From NCBI GenBank assembly GCA_017519415.1, contig JAFWSI010000024.1, positions 62,001 through 126,000 of the forward strand: a stretch of DNA of 64,000 nt, given 5' to 3'. Of the stretch, positions 18,134 through 26,383 are shown piece by piece. The notes beneath the pieces are model-generated. The model had not been told where the DNA came from. It ran no database searches and was given only the letters and a program-made list of their open reading frames with translations. Origin of the DNA: Ruminococcus sp. GTDB taxonomy: Bacteria; Bacillota; Clostridia; Oscillospirales; Ruminococcaceae. The position numbers and the translations under genes were made by a program. Position 1 is the stretch's first letter; the number at the start of each line of letters is the position of its first letter.

Positions 18134-19207
18134 TCAGAAAAGTATATCCTTGAAGCAGAGCTGCGGCTTGTTGTTGTCGAAGTCCCAGCTGTGATAGGAA
18201 TCGCCGTGGCAGTAATCCTTATGCTCGCATTCCGTGCAGGTCGGATTATCGTCCGCAAGATCGCGCCTGAATATCTGGAACTTGTTCTTCCAGACCTCGC
18301 TGAAACGGTCGCGGAGGATATTGCCCTGAACGAACTCGGGACGGCGCTCGATGTCGAGACAGGCAATGATGTCGCCGTTCGCGGTGATGCTCGCCGTATA
18401 GAGTCCCGCCGTGCAGAGGTAATACCAGTCGCGCACCTCTCTCTCGTACTCCATGCCGAGATAATGGCTGCATCCGTAAACAACGGGCTCGCCTGCTATA
18501 CGCTTGTTCCTGATGAACTCAAAGAGGTATCTGTAATCGTCGGGCGTGAGTATGAGCTCGGGGTGCTGCTTTGCACGTCCCATGGGCTCCATATTGATAA
18601 CACGCCACGAATCTATATCCATACCGTTGAATATCTTATAGAGCTCGTCAAGCTCGCTTATGCTCTTGTGAGTAACGACGGTGGTGACCTGAACGCTCTC
18701 GAAGCCTCCTACACGCAGCAGGCTCTCTATACCGTTCATAGCCTTCTTATAGCCGCCGGGAGTCCTTCTGAAGGCGTCGTGAGTTTCCTCGAGACCGTCG
18801 ATGCTTACGGAGATAGTACCCATACCCACTCTTTTCAGGTCGCGGGCAACAGAATCGTCAATAAGGGTAGCGTTGCTGGTCATTCCCCACTCAAAGCCGA
18901 GCTCGTGAGCAGCTCCGAGAATATCGAAGAAATCCTTTCTCAGCAGAGGCTCTCCGCCCGTTATATCGAGCATCTTGCCTCTTGTGGTCATATCCTCCTT
19001 TACCTGCTGTAAAAACGTCCTGTACTGGTCAACGGTGAGCTCCTCCGAGGTCACATCTCCGCAGTGACTTCCGCAGTGAAGACATCTCTCGTTGCAGCGC
19101 AAGGTGAGCTCAAGGAAGAGGTTGCGAAGCTGGGGCTCCTTCATGAGCTTCTGACGGTAGTCTCTCATCTGATTAAGATGATCGCGCTTCATATTCACAT
19201 CAAGCAT
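18134..19207 (-). CDS. radical SAM/SPASM protein, candidate maturase of the YG-motif proteins
   Basis: A cytoplasmic radical SAM enzyme of 357 residues. The SAM-cluster motif is CNERCLHC (C38, C42, C45), with C49 just after it, and GGEP lies at 84-87. The C-terminal third has a SPASM-like Cys set (C246, C265, C283, C324, C327, C333, C351) expected to hold auxiliary iron-sulfur clusters, as in enzymes that modify peptides. It is the last gene of a four-gene operon, one base after the stop of the 300-residue YG-motif protein, with AGGAG upstream. No separate peptide-recognition (RRE) domain is seen. The context argues for modification of the three upstream exported proteins; the reaction is unknown. 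Alternatives are a sulfatase-maturase-like or heme-d1-type SPASM enzyme. Confidence 0.87.
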   Translation of the reverse strand: MLDVNMKRDHLNQMRDYRQKLMKEPQLRNLFLELTLRCNERCLHCGSHCGDVTSEELTVDQYRTFLQQVKEDMTTRGKMLDITGGEPLLRKDFFDILGAAHELGFEWGMTSNATLIDDSVARDLKRVGMGTISVSIDGLEETHDAFRRTPGGYKKAMNGIESLLRVGGFESVQVTTVVTHKSISELDELYKIFNGMDIDSWRVINMEPMGRAKQHPELILTPDDYRYLFEFIRNKRIAGEPVVYGCSHYLGMEYEREVRDWYYLCTAGLYTASITANGDIIACLDIERRPEFVQGNILRDRFSEVWKNKFQIFRRDLADDNPTCTECEHKDYCHGDSYHSWDFDNNKPQLCFKDILF

Positions 19208-19208
19208 T

Positions 19209-20111
19209 TTACTTCTCCTCTGTGGTATTTGGTTCTGCGGTGGTAGCAGTAGTCTTTGTTCCACTTATATCCTTCGCATACCTGTTGGTATTCATTGTAC
19301 CGTAAACAGGAACTATAAGATCCTTTCTGGGGTCGTAAGTAGTTGTTTCCGTCTTCCAGAGGATCTTATCGGAGGAAGTTGTGGTAGTCGGTACTGACAG
19401 ATCGGCGGTAGTGGTAGTGGAAGTTGTCTTTATGCTGCTGTCGTCGCCCTCAAGAGGAGAACCTGTCATTCCGAGGAGGTATCTTGTAAGCTTTACAACG
19501 TCGCCTATATCGACCTTGTTGTTCTTGTTGAGGTCACAGCGCAGCTGATCGAAATAGCTGTCATACTGCTGGGTGATGACAGTCCTTCTGAGCTTGATAA
19601 GGTCGTATGCATCGATAACGCCGTCGCTGTTTATGTCGCCGTAATCCTTGAAAGTAATGGGCGGGCCGTAGAGAGTCGCCATGGTGGTCTCCGTAGCTGT
19701 AACGATAGTAGTCGGCATTGCGCCGTAAGCAGGCTGAGTCGGCATAGCAGTAGTCTGTGTGAGCGTTGTGGGAATAACGCCGTAAGCAGGCTGCGGAAGC
19801 ATAGTAGTGGTCTGTGTGAGCATTGTGGGCATAACCCCGTATAACGGAACGGTGGTCGTGGCAGTCATTGCAACTGCGGGATCCGAAAAGGTCGTGGTCT
19901 CCACGTCATAGACCGGTGCGGGACCGTATACGTCCTGAGGTATGCTGCTTGCGGCCATTTCCAGCTTGTCCTGCAATGTCTCTATCAGGGACTTGCCGCT
20001 GTCCTGTCTTGTATTGTTTCCGTAGCCCTCTGCTGCCATGGTAGGCATAGCCGACGCATTTGACGCTGCGAACAGAGCGGCCGTCAGTAATGTGTGTATC
20101 GTTTTTTTCAT
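19209..20111 (-). CDS. exported dockerin protein with seven Tyr-Gly motifs
   Basis: A 300-residue protein with a signal peptide (1-27). Tyr-Gly pairs lie at residues 30, 62, 91, 110, 129, 148 and 270. Those at 91-148 are exactly 19 residues apart and read LYGVMP, AYGVIP, AYGAMP and LYGPP in Thr/Gln/Pro-rich linker. A two-repeat dockerin follows (about 157-217: GDINSDGVIDAYDLIKLRR, DLNKNNKVDIGDVVKLTR), then a Thr-rich tail. Only one Cys is present, inside the dockerin. ATG at 20111 is preferred over GTG at 20129 because AAGGAG lies just upstream. The start gap to the previous gene is 43 bases. It is a probable substrate of the radical SAM enzyme encoded next. Confidence 0.82.
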   Translation of the reverse strand: MKKTIHTLLTAALFAASNASAMPTMAAEGYGNNTRQDSGKSLIETLQDKLEMAASSIPQDVYGPAPVYDVETTTFSDPAVAMTATTTVPLYGVMPTMLTQTTTMLPQPAYGVIPTTLTQTTAMPTQPAYGAMPTTIVTATETTMATLYGPPITFKDYGDINSDGVIDAYDLIKLRRTVITQQYDSYFDQLRCDLNKNNKVDIGDVVKLTRYLLGMTGSPLEGDDSSIKTTSTTTTADLSVPTTTTSSDKILWKTETTTYDPRKDLIVPVYGTMNTNRYAKDISGTKTTATTAEPNTTEEK

Positions 20112-20154
20112 GTTCCATCTCTCCTTCACATTTTATGTCAGCAAGGAAAACGGC

Positions 20155-21045
20155 TTATTTCTCCTCGGAAAAATCCGTATCCTTTATCTTGTTTATGGAA
20201 TCCTCAGTGATCTCCCTTACGATGTCTATACTGGGCTTGATGCCGTAGAGGGATATAACAATGTCGCTGCCGGGGTCGAACTTTGAAGTGGTGGTGGTAG
20301 TCACCACGGGCTTCTTGCCTGTTGTGGTAGCGGTATCCGTTACCTTGTCGCCTATCTTCTCGATCTCGATATTATGGCTGCCGTAGAAATAGCCGTACTT
20401 CTTCTGCAGCTCCTGCTTTGACACCTGACCCAGCAGGTATTTCTGGAGGAGCACCAGATCGGCAAGGGTAAGCTTGCCGTCGTTGTTCATATCGGCGTAG
20501 TAGGCTTCCATATATCCGTCCGAATAGCGCTCAACGCCCTTTATCAGCATTTTCTTTACCGCAAGAACGTCAAAGGAATCCACGATGTTGTCAAGATTTA
20601 CGTCTCCCAGGAAATCCTGGAGGGGAGGTCCGTAAACGGGCTGAGGGATAGTTGTTGTGGTAGTTGTCATCCAGGGCTCGAACAGAGTGGTGGAGGTGCC
20701 TGTGGTGGTGGTCTCCTTTTCGTCAGCCTCGGACGAGGTGGTGGTGATCTCCTTTTCGTCAGCCGCAGATGAGGTGGTTGTCGTAGTGAACATCCAGGGC
20801 GAACCGTAGAGGAGAGCGGGCTTCGTAGTAGTTGCAGAGGAGAAATCCCACATATCGTCCCTGAAGGATTCCTTGATGGTCTCATATGTCTTACCGCTGT
20901 TTTTCTCACCGAAGGAAACAGTCTCAACGGGATCGACCTCGGGACGGACGGCTGCGCCGTTATCGGCGGCGGCAGCGGGAACTGCCGAAACGTTTGCGGC
21001 AGCGAACATAGCTGCTGTCAGCAGTGTATGCAGACTTTTTTTCAT
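20155..21045 (-). CDS. exported dockerin protein with Tyr-Gly motifs
   Basis: A 296-residue paralogue of the next gene product, with an almost identical signal peptide start (MKKSLHTLLTAAMFAAANVS against MKKTIHTLLTAALFAASNAS). Tyr-Gly pairs occur at 80 (LLYGSP), 138 (PVYGPP), 217 and 221 (KKYGYFYGS) and 267 (SLYGIKP). Thr-rich linker with DEKE-Thr repeats fills about 85-135. A dockerin lies at about 147-210 (GDVNLDNIVDSFDVLAVKK, DMNNDGKLTLADLVLLQKY). It contains no cysteine at all. AAGGAG is eight bases before the ATG at 21045. It probably docks on a cellulosome scaffold outside the cell. Confidence 0.82.
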   Translation of the reverse strand: MKKSLHTLLTAAMFAAANVSAVPAAAADNGAAVRPEVDPVETVSFGEKNSGKTYETIKESFRDDMWDFSSATTTKPALLYGSPWMFTTTTTSSAADEKEITTTSSEADEKETTTTGTSTTLFEPWMTTTTTTIPQPVYGPPLQDFLGDVNLDNIVDSFDVLAVKKMLIKGVERYSDGYMEAYYADMNNDGKLTLADLVLLQKYLLGQVSKQELQKKYGYFYGSHNIEIEKIGDKVTDTATTTGKKPVVTTTTTSKFDPGSDIVISLYGIKPSIDIVREITEDSINKIKDTDFSEEK

Positions 21046-21138
21046 AGCAAAAACTCCTTTCACCAAAATCGGTAATTATTTTCTGAATTTCCCTTCTCAC
21101 AAGCGCTGTCCTTTTCGAACCGACGGCGCTTTTCTTTC

Positions 21139-21474
21139 TTATTCCTGAGGCGGACCGTAAACGATCTGCACCTTATCCTTTGACACGTCGTAGTTTGTCG
21201 TTACAGGCTCCGTAACAGCGTCTGTGGCAAATGTGTCTGTCTCGGGCGGTCCGTAGAGTGCAGGCACAGTCACAGGCTTTTCCGTCTTTGTGACCTTCTC
21301 GGCCACAGGAGCGCCGTATTCCGTCTGCATGGCCGCTGTAACATCTGTGGTGGCTTCTGTTACAGGCGGTCCGTAAACGTCCTGAACATTATCGCCGCCG
21401 TGCTCACAGCCTGTGAGCACAGCTGCTCCCGTAAGCACAGCAGCTATCAGAGCAGTCTTTTTTGTTTTTTTCAC
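21139..21474 (-). CDS. small lipoprotein with four YG(P/A)P motifs
   Basis: The first gene of the radical SAM operon. With the GTG at 21474 the product has 111 residues: a lipoprotein signal peptide with lipobox LTGC (lipidated Cys23), then a short Thr/Val/Glu-rich mature part carrying VYGPP (Y34), EYGAP (Y53), LYGPP (Y74) and VYGPP (Y106), the last almost at the C-terminus. The only Cys is the lipobox one. The GTG is supported by GGAGG eight bases upstream and by the promoter at 21508-21536, which lies inside the longer open frame (ATG at 21681) and so excludes it. It resembles a minimal, membrane-anchored carrier of the motif and is the simplest candidate substrate. Confidence 0.78.
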   Translation of the reverse strand: MKKTKKTALIAAVLTGAAVLTGCEHGGDNVQDVYGPPVTEATTDVTAAMQTEYGAPVAEKVTKTEKPVTVPALYGPPETDTFATDAVTEPVTTNYDVSKDKVQIVYGPPQE

Positions 21475-21507
21475 AAGCCTCGCCTCCGTGTTGTTATACT
21501 TACTATT

Positions 21508-21536
21508 ATTGTACTCCAAAAAATGGGATTTGTCAA
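21508..21536 (-). promoter_or_regulatory. promoter of the YG-motif/radical SAM operon
   Basis: Minus-strand TTGACA (21531-21536) and TACAAT (21508-21513), 17-base spacer, about 34 bases before the GTG start. Confidence 0.72.
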
Positions 21537-21770
21537 CCGTATACAGCAAAAAACGCCATTTTTTAAGTATGTTTATCAGTTGAGGGGGCTGTTTTAACAG
21601 TTCGGGACTGCCTAAAATAAAAACTCTGTCACAATTAACAAACCGGCAATCTTTTTTGGCGGAACATCTGTGCTTGTACACAAAGTTTCAAAAAACTTTT
21701 TCAATAATCAACCGTTCCGGGTTGATTCGGGGCGTTTTTTCACCCCCTTATGAAAGGATGTGATAAAAAA

Positions 21771-21791
21771 GCTCCCGCATTCTGCGGGAGC
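21771..21791 (-). terminator. terminator of the rodA-like gene
   Basis: A 9-bp stem GCTCCCGCA/TGCGGGAGC with loop TTC and six T residues following on the minus strand. Confidence 0.8.
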
Positions 21792-21797
21792 GCAATA

Positions 21798-22952
21798 TCA
21801 TTCCTCGTCCTCGTCATAGAAGACGTTGTAGCTGACGGCGCGGTGGCTGTAGGTGCTGAGCACAAGGCCGATTATGGCGTACATACTTATCATAGCGGTG
21901 CCGCCCGCGCTGAGGAAGGGCAGCGGAACGCCGATAACGGGGGCGACCTTGAGCACCATTCCTATGTTCATTATACAGTGGGTGAATACAAGTCCGAAAG
22001 CGCCCATACAGATGAACTTTCCGAGATGATCGCGGCAGACTCTGCTGTCGCCGAATATCTTGAGGCATATATAGGAAAGTATGATGACAAGTCCGAGAGT
22101 GCCTATAAAGCCGAAGACCTGTCCCGCATAGGTGAAGATGAAGTCATTGTGTATCTCAGGCACGGTGATATACTCCTCGGGCTTTCCGAAAAGTCCCTTG
22201 CCGAAGACTCCGCCCGATTTGAGGGCAGCAAGTCCGAGATCCTGCTGATACTCCATGTATTCGGGATCCGTTCCGGGGTGGAAGAGAATGAGGATACGCT
22301 TCTTGTGGAACTCGCTGAGAGCGAAGAACCACATGGCCGCAACTCCCGCAGCAATAACGAAGGGCGCTGCCGCAAGGTATTTCCAGGAGATCTTTGCGGA
22401 GCAGATCATAAAGGCGAAAATTCCCGCGAAAACGATAGCCGTTCCGTAGTCGCCCTGAAGGCCTACGATACCAAGGGGGATCATGCCGTGAATGATTATC
22501 AGAAGCATATGGAGGGGCTTGTTCATCTCCTCCTCGTCACGGGAAAGGTGATGAGCGAAGGTGAGTATGAACGCCAGCTTCAGCACCTCCGAGGGCTGGA
22601 ACTGGATAAAGCCGAGGTTGAGCCATGCCTGATCGTCCGCGCCCTCTCGCCTGTAGCCCAGGGAGGTAAAGGTCAGCGCCATAAGTCCCAGCGTAACGGG
22701 TACGAAAAGCACCCAGAGCTTTACGAGCTTACGGTAGTCTATAAACGAGATAATGACCGCGGCAACGATACCCGCCGCCATTGAGAAGGCCTGGGTCTTC
22801 CAGTAGCTGGGACCCACTGTCTCCAGCACCTTGTTATGGGTTATAGAATAGATCAGCAGGGTGCTAACAGCAGCGCAGAGAGTGACCGCAAAGAGGAGGC
22901 CTGCGTCTATGCTGTGCTTGCCCGAGGGCAGTTTTTTGAATGCAGATTTCAT
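21798..22952 (-). CDS. rodA: RodA/FtsW/SpoVE family glycan polymerase
   Basis: A polytopic membrane protein of 384 residues in the SEDS family, which polymerises lipid II into peptidoglycan strands together with a class B penicillin-binding protein. Family marks include the loop with QPSEVLKLAFIL, the GDYGTAIVFAGIF segment and the C-terminal PFLSAGGTAMISMYAIIGLV. I favour RodA over FtsW or SpoVE from its overall look, with modest certainty. ATG at 22952 has AAGGAGA close upstream; longer in-frame starts run through a repeat element and are rejected. No mre or pbp gene is adjacent. Confidence 0.85.
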   Translation of the reverse strand: MKSAFKKLPSGKHSIDAGLLFAVTLCAAVSTLLIYSITHNKVLETVGPSYWKTQAFSMAAGIVAAVIISFIDYRKLVKLWVLFVPVTLGLMALTFTSLGYRREGADDQAWLNLGFIQFQPSEVLKLAFILTFAHHLSRDEEEMNKPLHMLLIIIHGMIPLGIVGLQGDYGTAIVFAGIFAFMICSAKISWKYLAAAPFVIAAGVAAMWFFALSEFHKKRILILFHPGTDPEYMEYQQDLGLAALKSGGVFGKGLFGKPEEYITVPEIHNDFIFTYAGQVFGFIGTLGLVIILSYICLKIFGDSRVCRDHLGKFICMGAFGLVFTHCIMNIGMVLKVAPVIGVPLPFLSAGGTAMISMYAIIGLVLSTYSHRAVSYNVFYDEDEE

Positions 22953-23000
22953 TGTTTCTCCTTTTTTCTTTCTTTTCAAAACGTATTTATATAAATACAA

Positions 23001-23104
23001 AGTTGAGAATTGAGAGTTGAGAGTTATGGAGTCGCCTGAGGCGACAATATTTAAATAACTTGAGCGAAGCGAACACATCAACTCTCAACTCTTCACTCTC
23101 AACT
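23001..23104. repeat. intergenic inverted-repeat element (GTTGAGAGT type)
   Basis: Two 25-base arms, AGTTGAGAATTGAGAGTTGA... at 23001-23025 and its near-complement ending at 23104, flank a small perfect hairpin GTCGCC-TGA-GGCGAC (23031-23045) and the string GAGCGAAGCGAA. The arms are themselves made of a repeated GAGAGTTGA unit. This has the look of a non-coding dispersed repeat between the comM-like and rodA-like genes, in the rodA leader. Confidence 0.75.
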
Positions 23105-23140
23105 CTAAACTGAGTCAAAATTTGATATGCAAATTCTGAT

Positions 23141-24667
23141 TCACTCGCTCCAGTACTTGCGGTCAAGGCTCCTGAACTGAGCCGCTGCCGCTACATGGGG
23201 CTTCCTGATTATCTCCGAGCCCTCAATATCCGCGATGGTACGCGCCACCTTCAGTATCCTGTCATAGGCTCTCGCACTGAGACCGAGCCTGTCGAAAACG
23301 TTTTTCATAAGAGTTTCCGCAGTCTCATCCATGGGACAGAACTCCTGTAATTTATCGGGCGTTATCAGTGCGTTGCAGGCTATGCCGGTCCCTCTGAAGC
23401 GCTCCTCCTGTACGGCTCTTGCAGCCGTGACGCGCTTCCTTATCTCCGCGGAGCTCTCCTCCTTTGTCTTTGAGGAAAGGTCGCCGAACTCCACGGGAGC
23501 CACCTCGATATGAAGGTCGAAGCGGTCCAGCAGCGGTCCCGAGATCCTGGAAAGATAGCCGGTTATCTTATTCTTCGGGCATATGCATTTCCGCTTCGGG
23601 TGCCCGTAGTATCCGCAGGGACAGGGATTCATGGCGCCGATGAGCATTATCGTGCAGGGATAAGTCACAGTGCCCGAAGCGCGGGCAATGGTCACCTTTC
23701 TGTCCTCAAGGGGCTGTCGCAGTATCTCCAGGGTCTTGCGGTCGAATTCCGCGAGCTCGTCAAGGAAGAGCAGTCCGTTATGGGCAAGGGATACCTCTCC
23801 CGGGTGGGGAACTGTTCCGCCGCCCGCCAGTCCCGCCGAGGATATGGTGTGGTGGGGCGAGCGGAAGGGTCTCTTTGTTATTATTGGCGATTCGGGAGTA
23901 AGTAATCCCGAAATCGAATGTATTTTTGTGGTCTCAAGGGCTTCCTCAAAGGTCAGGGGCGGAAGTATTGACGGCATACGCTTTGCAAGCATACTTTTTC
24001 CGCTTCCGGGCGAGCCTATGAGCAGGGCATTGTGTCCGCCCGCAGCCGCTATCTCCAGCGCCTTCTTTGCGGACTGCTGTCCTCTCACGTCCGAAAAATC
24101 AAGGGTCTCGTTATAGGCTGTTTCGGGCGGTATATAGTGCTCGCTGGGCTGAAGCCTCTCCTCGCCGCGGAAATGGCGTATGAGCTCCTCAACGTTACTG
24201 ACCGCGTATATATCAACTCCGTCTATGACAGAGGCTTCCTTTGCGTTATCTGCGGGAACGAATACTGACCTTATACCCATTTCTCTCGCAAGCATGACCA
24301 TGGGCAGCACGCCGTTTATGCGGCGTACGTCGCCGTTCAGGGAGATCTCTCCTATGAAGGAGCAGCCGTCGGTATCCTCGCTTATCATTCTCATGCCGCG
24401 CAGTACCGCCATGAATATGGCCATATCATGCACGGAGCCGCTCTTTTTCGTATCGGCGGGCGCAAGATTCACCATAACAGCCGCCACGGGAAAGCTTATG
24501 CTGCATGAACGCAGGGCAGCGCGTATGCGCTCGCGGCTCTCCTTTACAACGGTGTCGGGAAGTCCGACTATCTCAAACTGCGGATTACCGCGGCTTATGT
24601 CGATCTCCACGTCAACAGGAAACGCATTGAGTCCGAACAGACCGAGACTGGATACCTTGGCAAACAT
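23141..24667 (-). CDS. comM: ComM/YifB family Mg-chelatase-like AAA+ ATPase
   Basis: A cytoplasmic AAA+ protein of 508 residues. The N-terminal Lon-type S5 domain (about 1-170) is followed by the ATPase core with Walker A GSPGSGKSMLAKR, Walker B LLFLDELAEF and the family block AMNPCPCGYYGHP with clustered Cys. In gamma-proteobacteria ComM is a helicase aiding branch migration during natural transformation; a role in recombination is likely but not shown here. GGGGGAAG precedes the ATG. It lies 13 bases after the membrane-protein gene and probably belongs to the pyr unit. Confidence 0.94.
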   Translation of the reverse strand: MFAKVSSLGLFGLNAFPVDVEIDISRGNPQFEIVGLPDTVVKESRERIRAALRSCSISFPVAAVMVNLAPADTKKSGSVHDMAIFMAVLRGMRMISEDTDGCSFIGEISLNGDVRRINGVLPMVMLAREMGIRSVFVPADNAKEASVIDGVDIYAVSNVEELIRHFRGEERLQPSEHYIPPETAYNETLDFSDVRGQQSAKKALEIAAAGGHNALLIGSPGSGKSMLAKRMPSILPPLTFEEALETTKIHSISGLLTPESPIITKRPFRSPHHTISSAGLAGGGTVPHPGEVSLAHNGLLFLDELAEFDRKTLEILRQPLEDRKVTIARASGTVTYPCTIMLIGAMNPCPCGYYGHPKRKCICPKNKITGYLSRISGPLLDRFDLHIEVAPVEFGDLSSKTKEESSAEIRKRVTAARAVQEERFRGTGIACNALITPDKLQEFCPMDETAETLMKNVFDRLGLSARAYDRILKVARTIADIEGSEIIRKPHVAAAAQFRSLDRKYWSE

Positions 24668-24679
24668 ATTTCTTCCCCC

Positions 24680-25444
24680 TTATTTAAGCTTTAGCGGACT
24701 GTCCGAGATAGTCCCCTCTTTTCCGCCTTTCGGGACGAACCTTCCTCCCGACGGCTCTCCGCTGACAAGGTCGCCTATCTCAAGCTCGGGCATATCTCCT
24801 ATGCCGTCCCTGGCATTGCTGCTGCGGTACACCGTATTATGCAGAACAGGCGCTTTATTCTGCGGAGCCTCGCCGCTGTCACCCGTATGCCGCGGGCCGC
24901 CGTATCTCTGTTCAAACTCGGCCTCGCGCTGCTTCTTTTCATCGTACTCCGTAAGGAGAGTATTGAACAGCGGGAAGCCCTCAGTTTCACGGAGCTGAGA
25001 ATAGTCCTTGAAGTCCCTCGGCGCTTTGTAGCCGAAGAACACTCCGCCTCCTCCGATCAGGACCGAGAAGATGTCGAAGGGCGAAATGCGGTAAAACAGC
25101 GGTATAGCCAGCATCAGGAAATATATCAGCAGGAGTATCACGCCGAATATCTTGCTTTTTCCGCAGCCCAGAGCTGCCATGATGATAAGGCTCAGGCATA
25201 CGAGCACCTGAATGCCTACCCAGCCCACGCCTCCGTTGAGATCGCATATCATCATGGGTATCCAGCTTATGACCTGTATACGGGCTCCCATGGCGGATAT
25301 TGCCGAGAGCACCACCGCCGCGATGAGAGTATAGAAAAACATCCTGTGGCCGTTGCGGCTTATGGACTCCATACGTCCGCAGCAGGCCGGATAGTGGGCG
25401 TGTCCGCTCTCTTCAAAAAATGTTGGATCCGGTTTCAAAAACAT
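24680..25444 (-). CDS. hypothetical membrane protein, four predicted spans
   Basis: A protein of 254 residues that I do not recognise. The N-terminal part contains a CC pair (YPACCGRM), then four hydrophobic segments between about 33 and 150 (FFYTLIAAVVLSAISAM, VGIQVLVCLSLIIMAAL, IFGVILLLIYFLMLAIPL and a Gly-rich fourth). The C-terminal third is polar, with QRYGGPRHTGDSGE and a proline/glycine-rich tail, probably cytoplasmic. It sits between pyrD and the comM-like gene with short gaps, so it is likely co-transcribed with them, but the neighbours do not suggest a role. Confidence 0.72.
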   Translation of the reverse strand: MFLKPDPTFFEESGHAHYPACCGRMESISRNGHRMFFYTLIAAVVLSAISAMGARIQVISWIPMMICDLNGGVGWVGIQVLVCLSLIIMAALGCGKSKIFGVILLLIYFLMLAIPLFYRISPFDIFSVLIGGGGVFFGYKAPRDFKDYSQLRETEGFPLFNTLLTEYDEKKQREAEFEQRYGGPRHTGDSGEAPQNKAPVLHNTVYRSSNARDGIGDMPELEIGDLVSGEPSGGRFVPKGGKEGTISDSPLKLK

Positions 25445-25471
25445 AGCATTGTCTCCGTTTTCATGCCGCCG

Positions 25472-26383
25472 TCACCACGGCTTTACAGTTCCGATAATGT
25501 CGCGCACCGAGCCGATACCCCTGCTGTCGAGGAATTCGTTCATTTCCTCGATTATCCTTACAGGCGCATAGGAATCGGTGAATATGGCAGCTCCCACCTG
25601 AACGGCGGAGGCTCCCGCCATCATCAGCTCTATGGCGTCGCGTCCCGAGGATACGCCGCCCATGCCGATAACGGGTATACTTACGGCATTCGCCACCTGC
25701 CATACCATGCGGACGGCTATGGGGAATACGGCAGGACCGCTCATTCCGCCCACATTGTTGCGGAGTACGGGTCTGCCCGTGTTTATGTCTATCCTCATTC
25801 CGAGGAGGGTGTTTATAAGTGATACCGCGTCTGCGCCCGCTGCCTCCACCGACTTAGCTATATCGGCGATACTGGTAACGTTGGGCGAGAGCTTTACCAC
25901 GAGGGGCTTCTTCGTCACTGCGCGGACTCTCCTTGTCACCTCCGCAGCCATTTCGCAGCTGGTGCCGAAGGCTGCTCCGCCCTGCTTTACATTGGGGCAG
26001 GAGATGTTCAGCTCTATCATGTGGACGTCGGTGGCTTCAAGCTTTGCGGCTACCTCCGCGCACTCGTCGGGAGTGGAGCCCGCTATGTTTGCAAGCACCA
26101 CAAGATCCTTTGTGAGAAGATACGGCAGCTCGGTCTCTATGAAGTGATCGATGCCGGGATTCTGGAGGCCCACGGAATTTAGCATTCCCGAGGGAGTCTC
26201 CGCTATTCTCGGGGCAAGGTTGCCCGTGCGGAGATGCAGCGTCGTTCCCTTTGTGGCGATACCGCCGAGCCTGTCCAGCGGGAAGAGCTCCTCGTACTCC
26301 CTGCCGTAGCCGAATACGCCGGAAGCGGGTATTATCGGGTTCTTGAAGTCTGTGCCGCAGACCCTTACGGAAAGATCAGCCAT
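25472..26383 (-). CDS. pyrD: dihydroorotate dehydrogenase B, catalytic subunit
   Basis: A 303-residue FMN enzyme that oxidises dihydroorotate to orotate in pyrimidine synthesis, of the NAD-linked type 1B. Visible marks are NPIIPASGVFGYG, the TPSGMLNSVGLQNPG block, LNISCPNVKQGG with the catalytic Cys of class 1 enzymes, and the phosphate-binding IPVIGMGGVSSGRDA. The start overlaps the pyrK stop by one base (TAATG), which couples the two subunits. Length and motifs are complete. Confidence 0.97.
   Translation of the reverse strand: MADLSVRVCGTDFKNPIIPASGVFGYGREYEELFPLDRLGGIATKGTTLHLRTGNLAPRIAETPSGMLNSVGLQNPGIDHFIETELPYLLTKDLVVLANIAGSTPDECAEVAAKLEATDVHMIELNISCPNVKQGGAAFGTSCEMAAEVTRRVRAVTKKPLVVKLSPNVTSIADIAKSVEAAGADAVSLINTLLGMRIDINTGRPVLRNNVGGMSGPAVFPIAVRMVWQVANAVSIPVIGMGGVSSGRDAIELMMAGASAVQVGAAIFTDSYAPVRIIEEMNEFLDSRGIGSVRDIIGTVKPW

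Larger units (their letters stand above)
21475..21797. other. region between the rodA-like gene and the YG operon
   Basis: It contains the YG operon promoter and the rodA terminator. Between them (about 21540-21760) I see only small stems (CAACC...GGTTG near 21709-21724) and no gene. Confidence 0.55.

Noticed and set aside
18134-19207. Reading the radical SAM enzyme as an anaerobic sulfatase maturase
   Set aside because: No sulfatase gene is nearby, while three motif-bearing proteins share its operon. Not excluded, only less likely.
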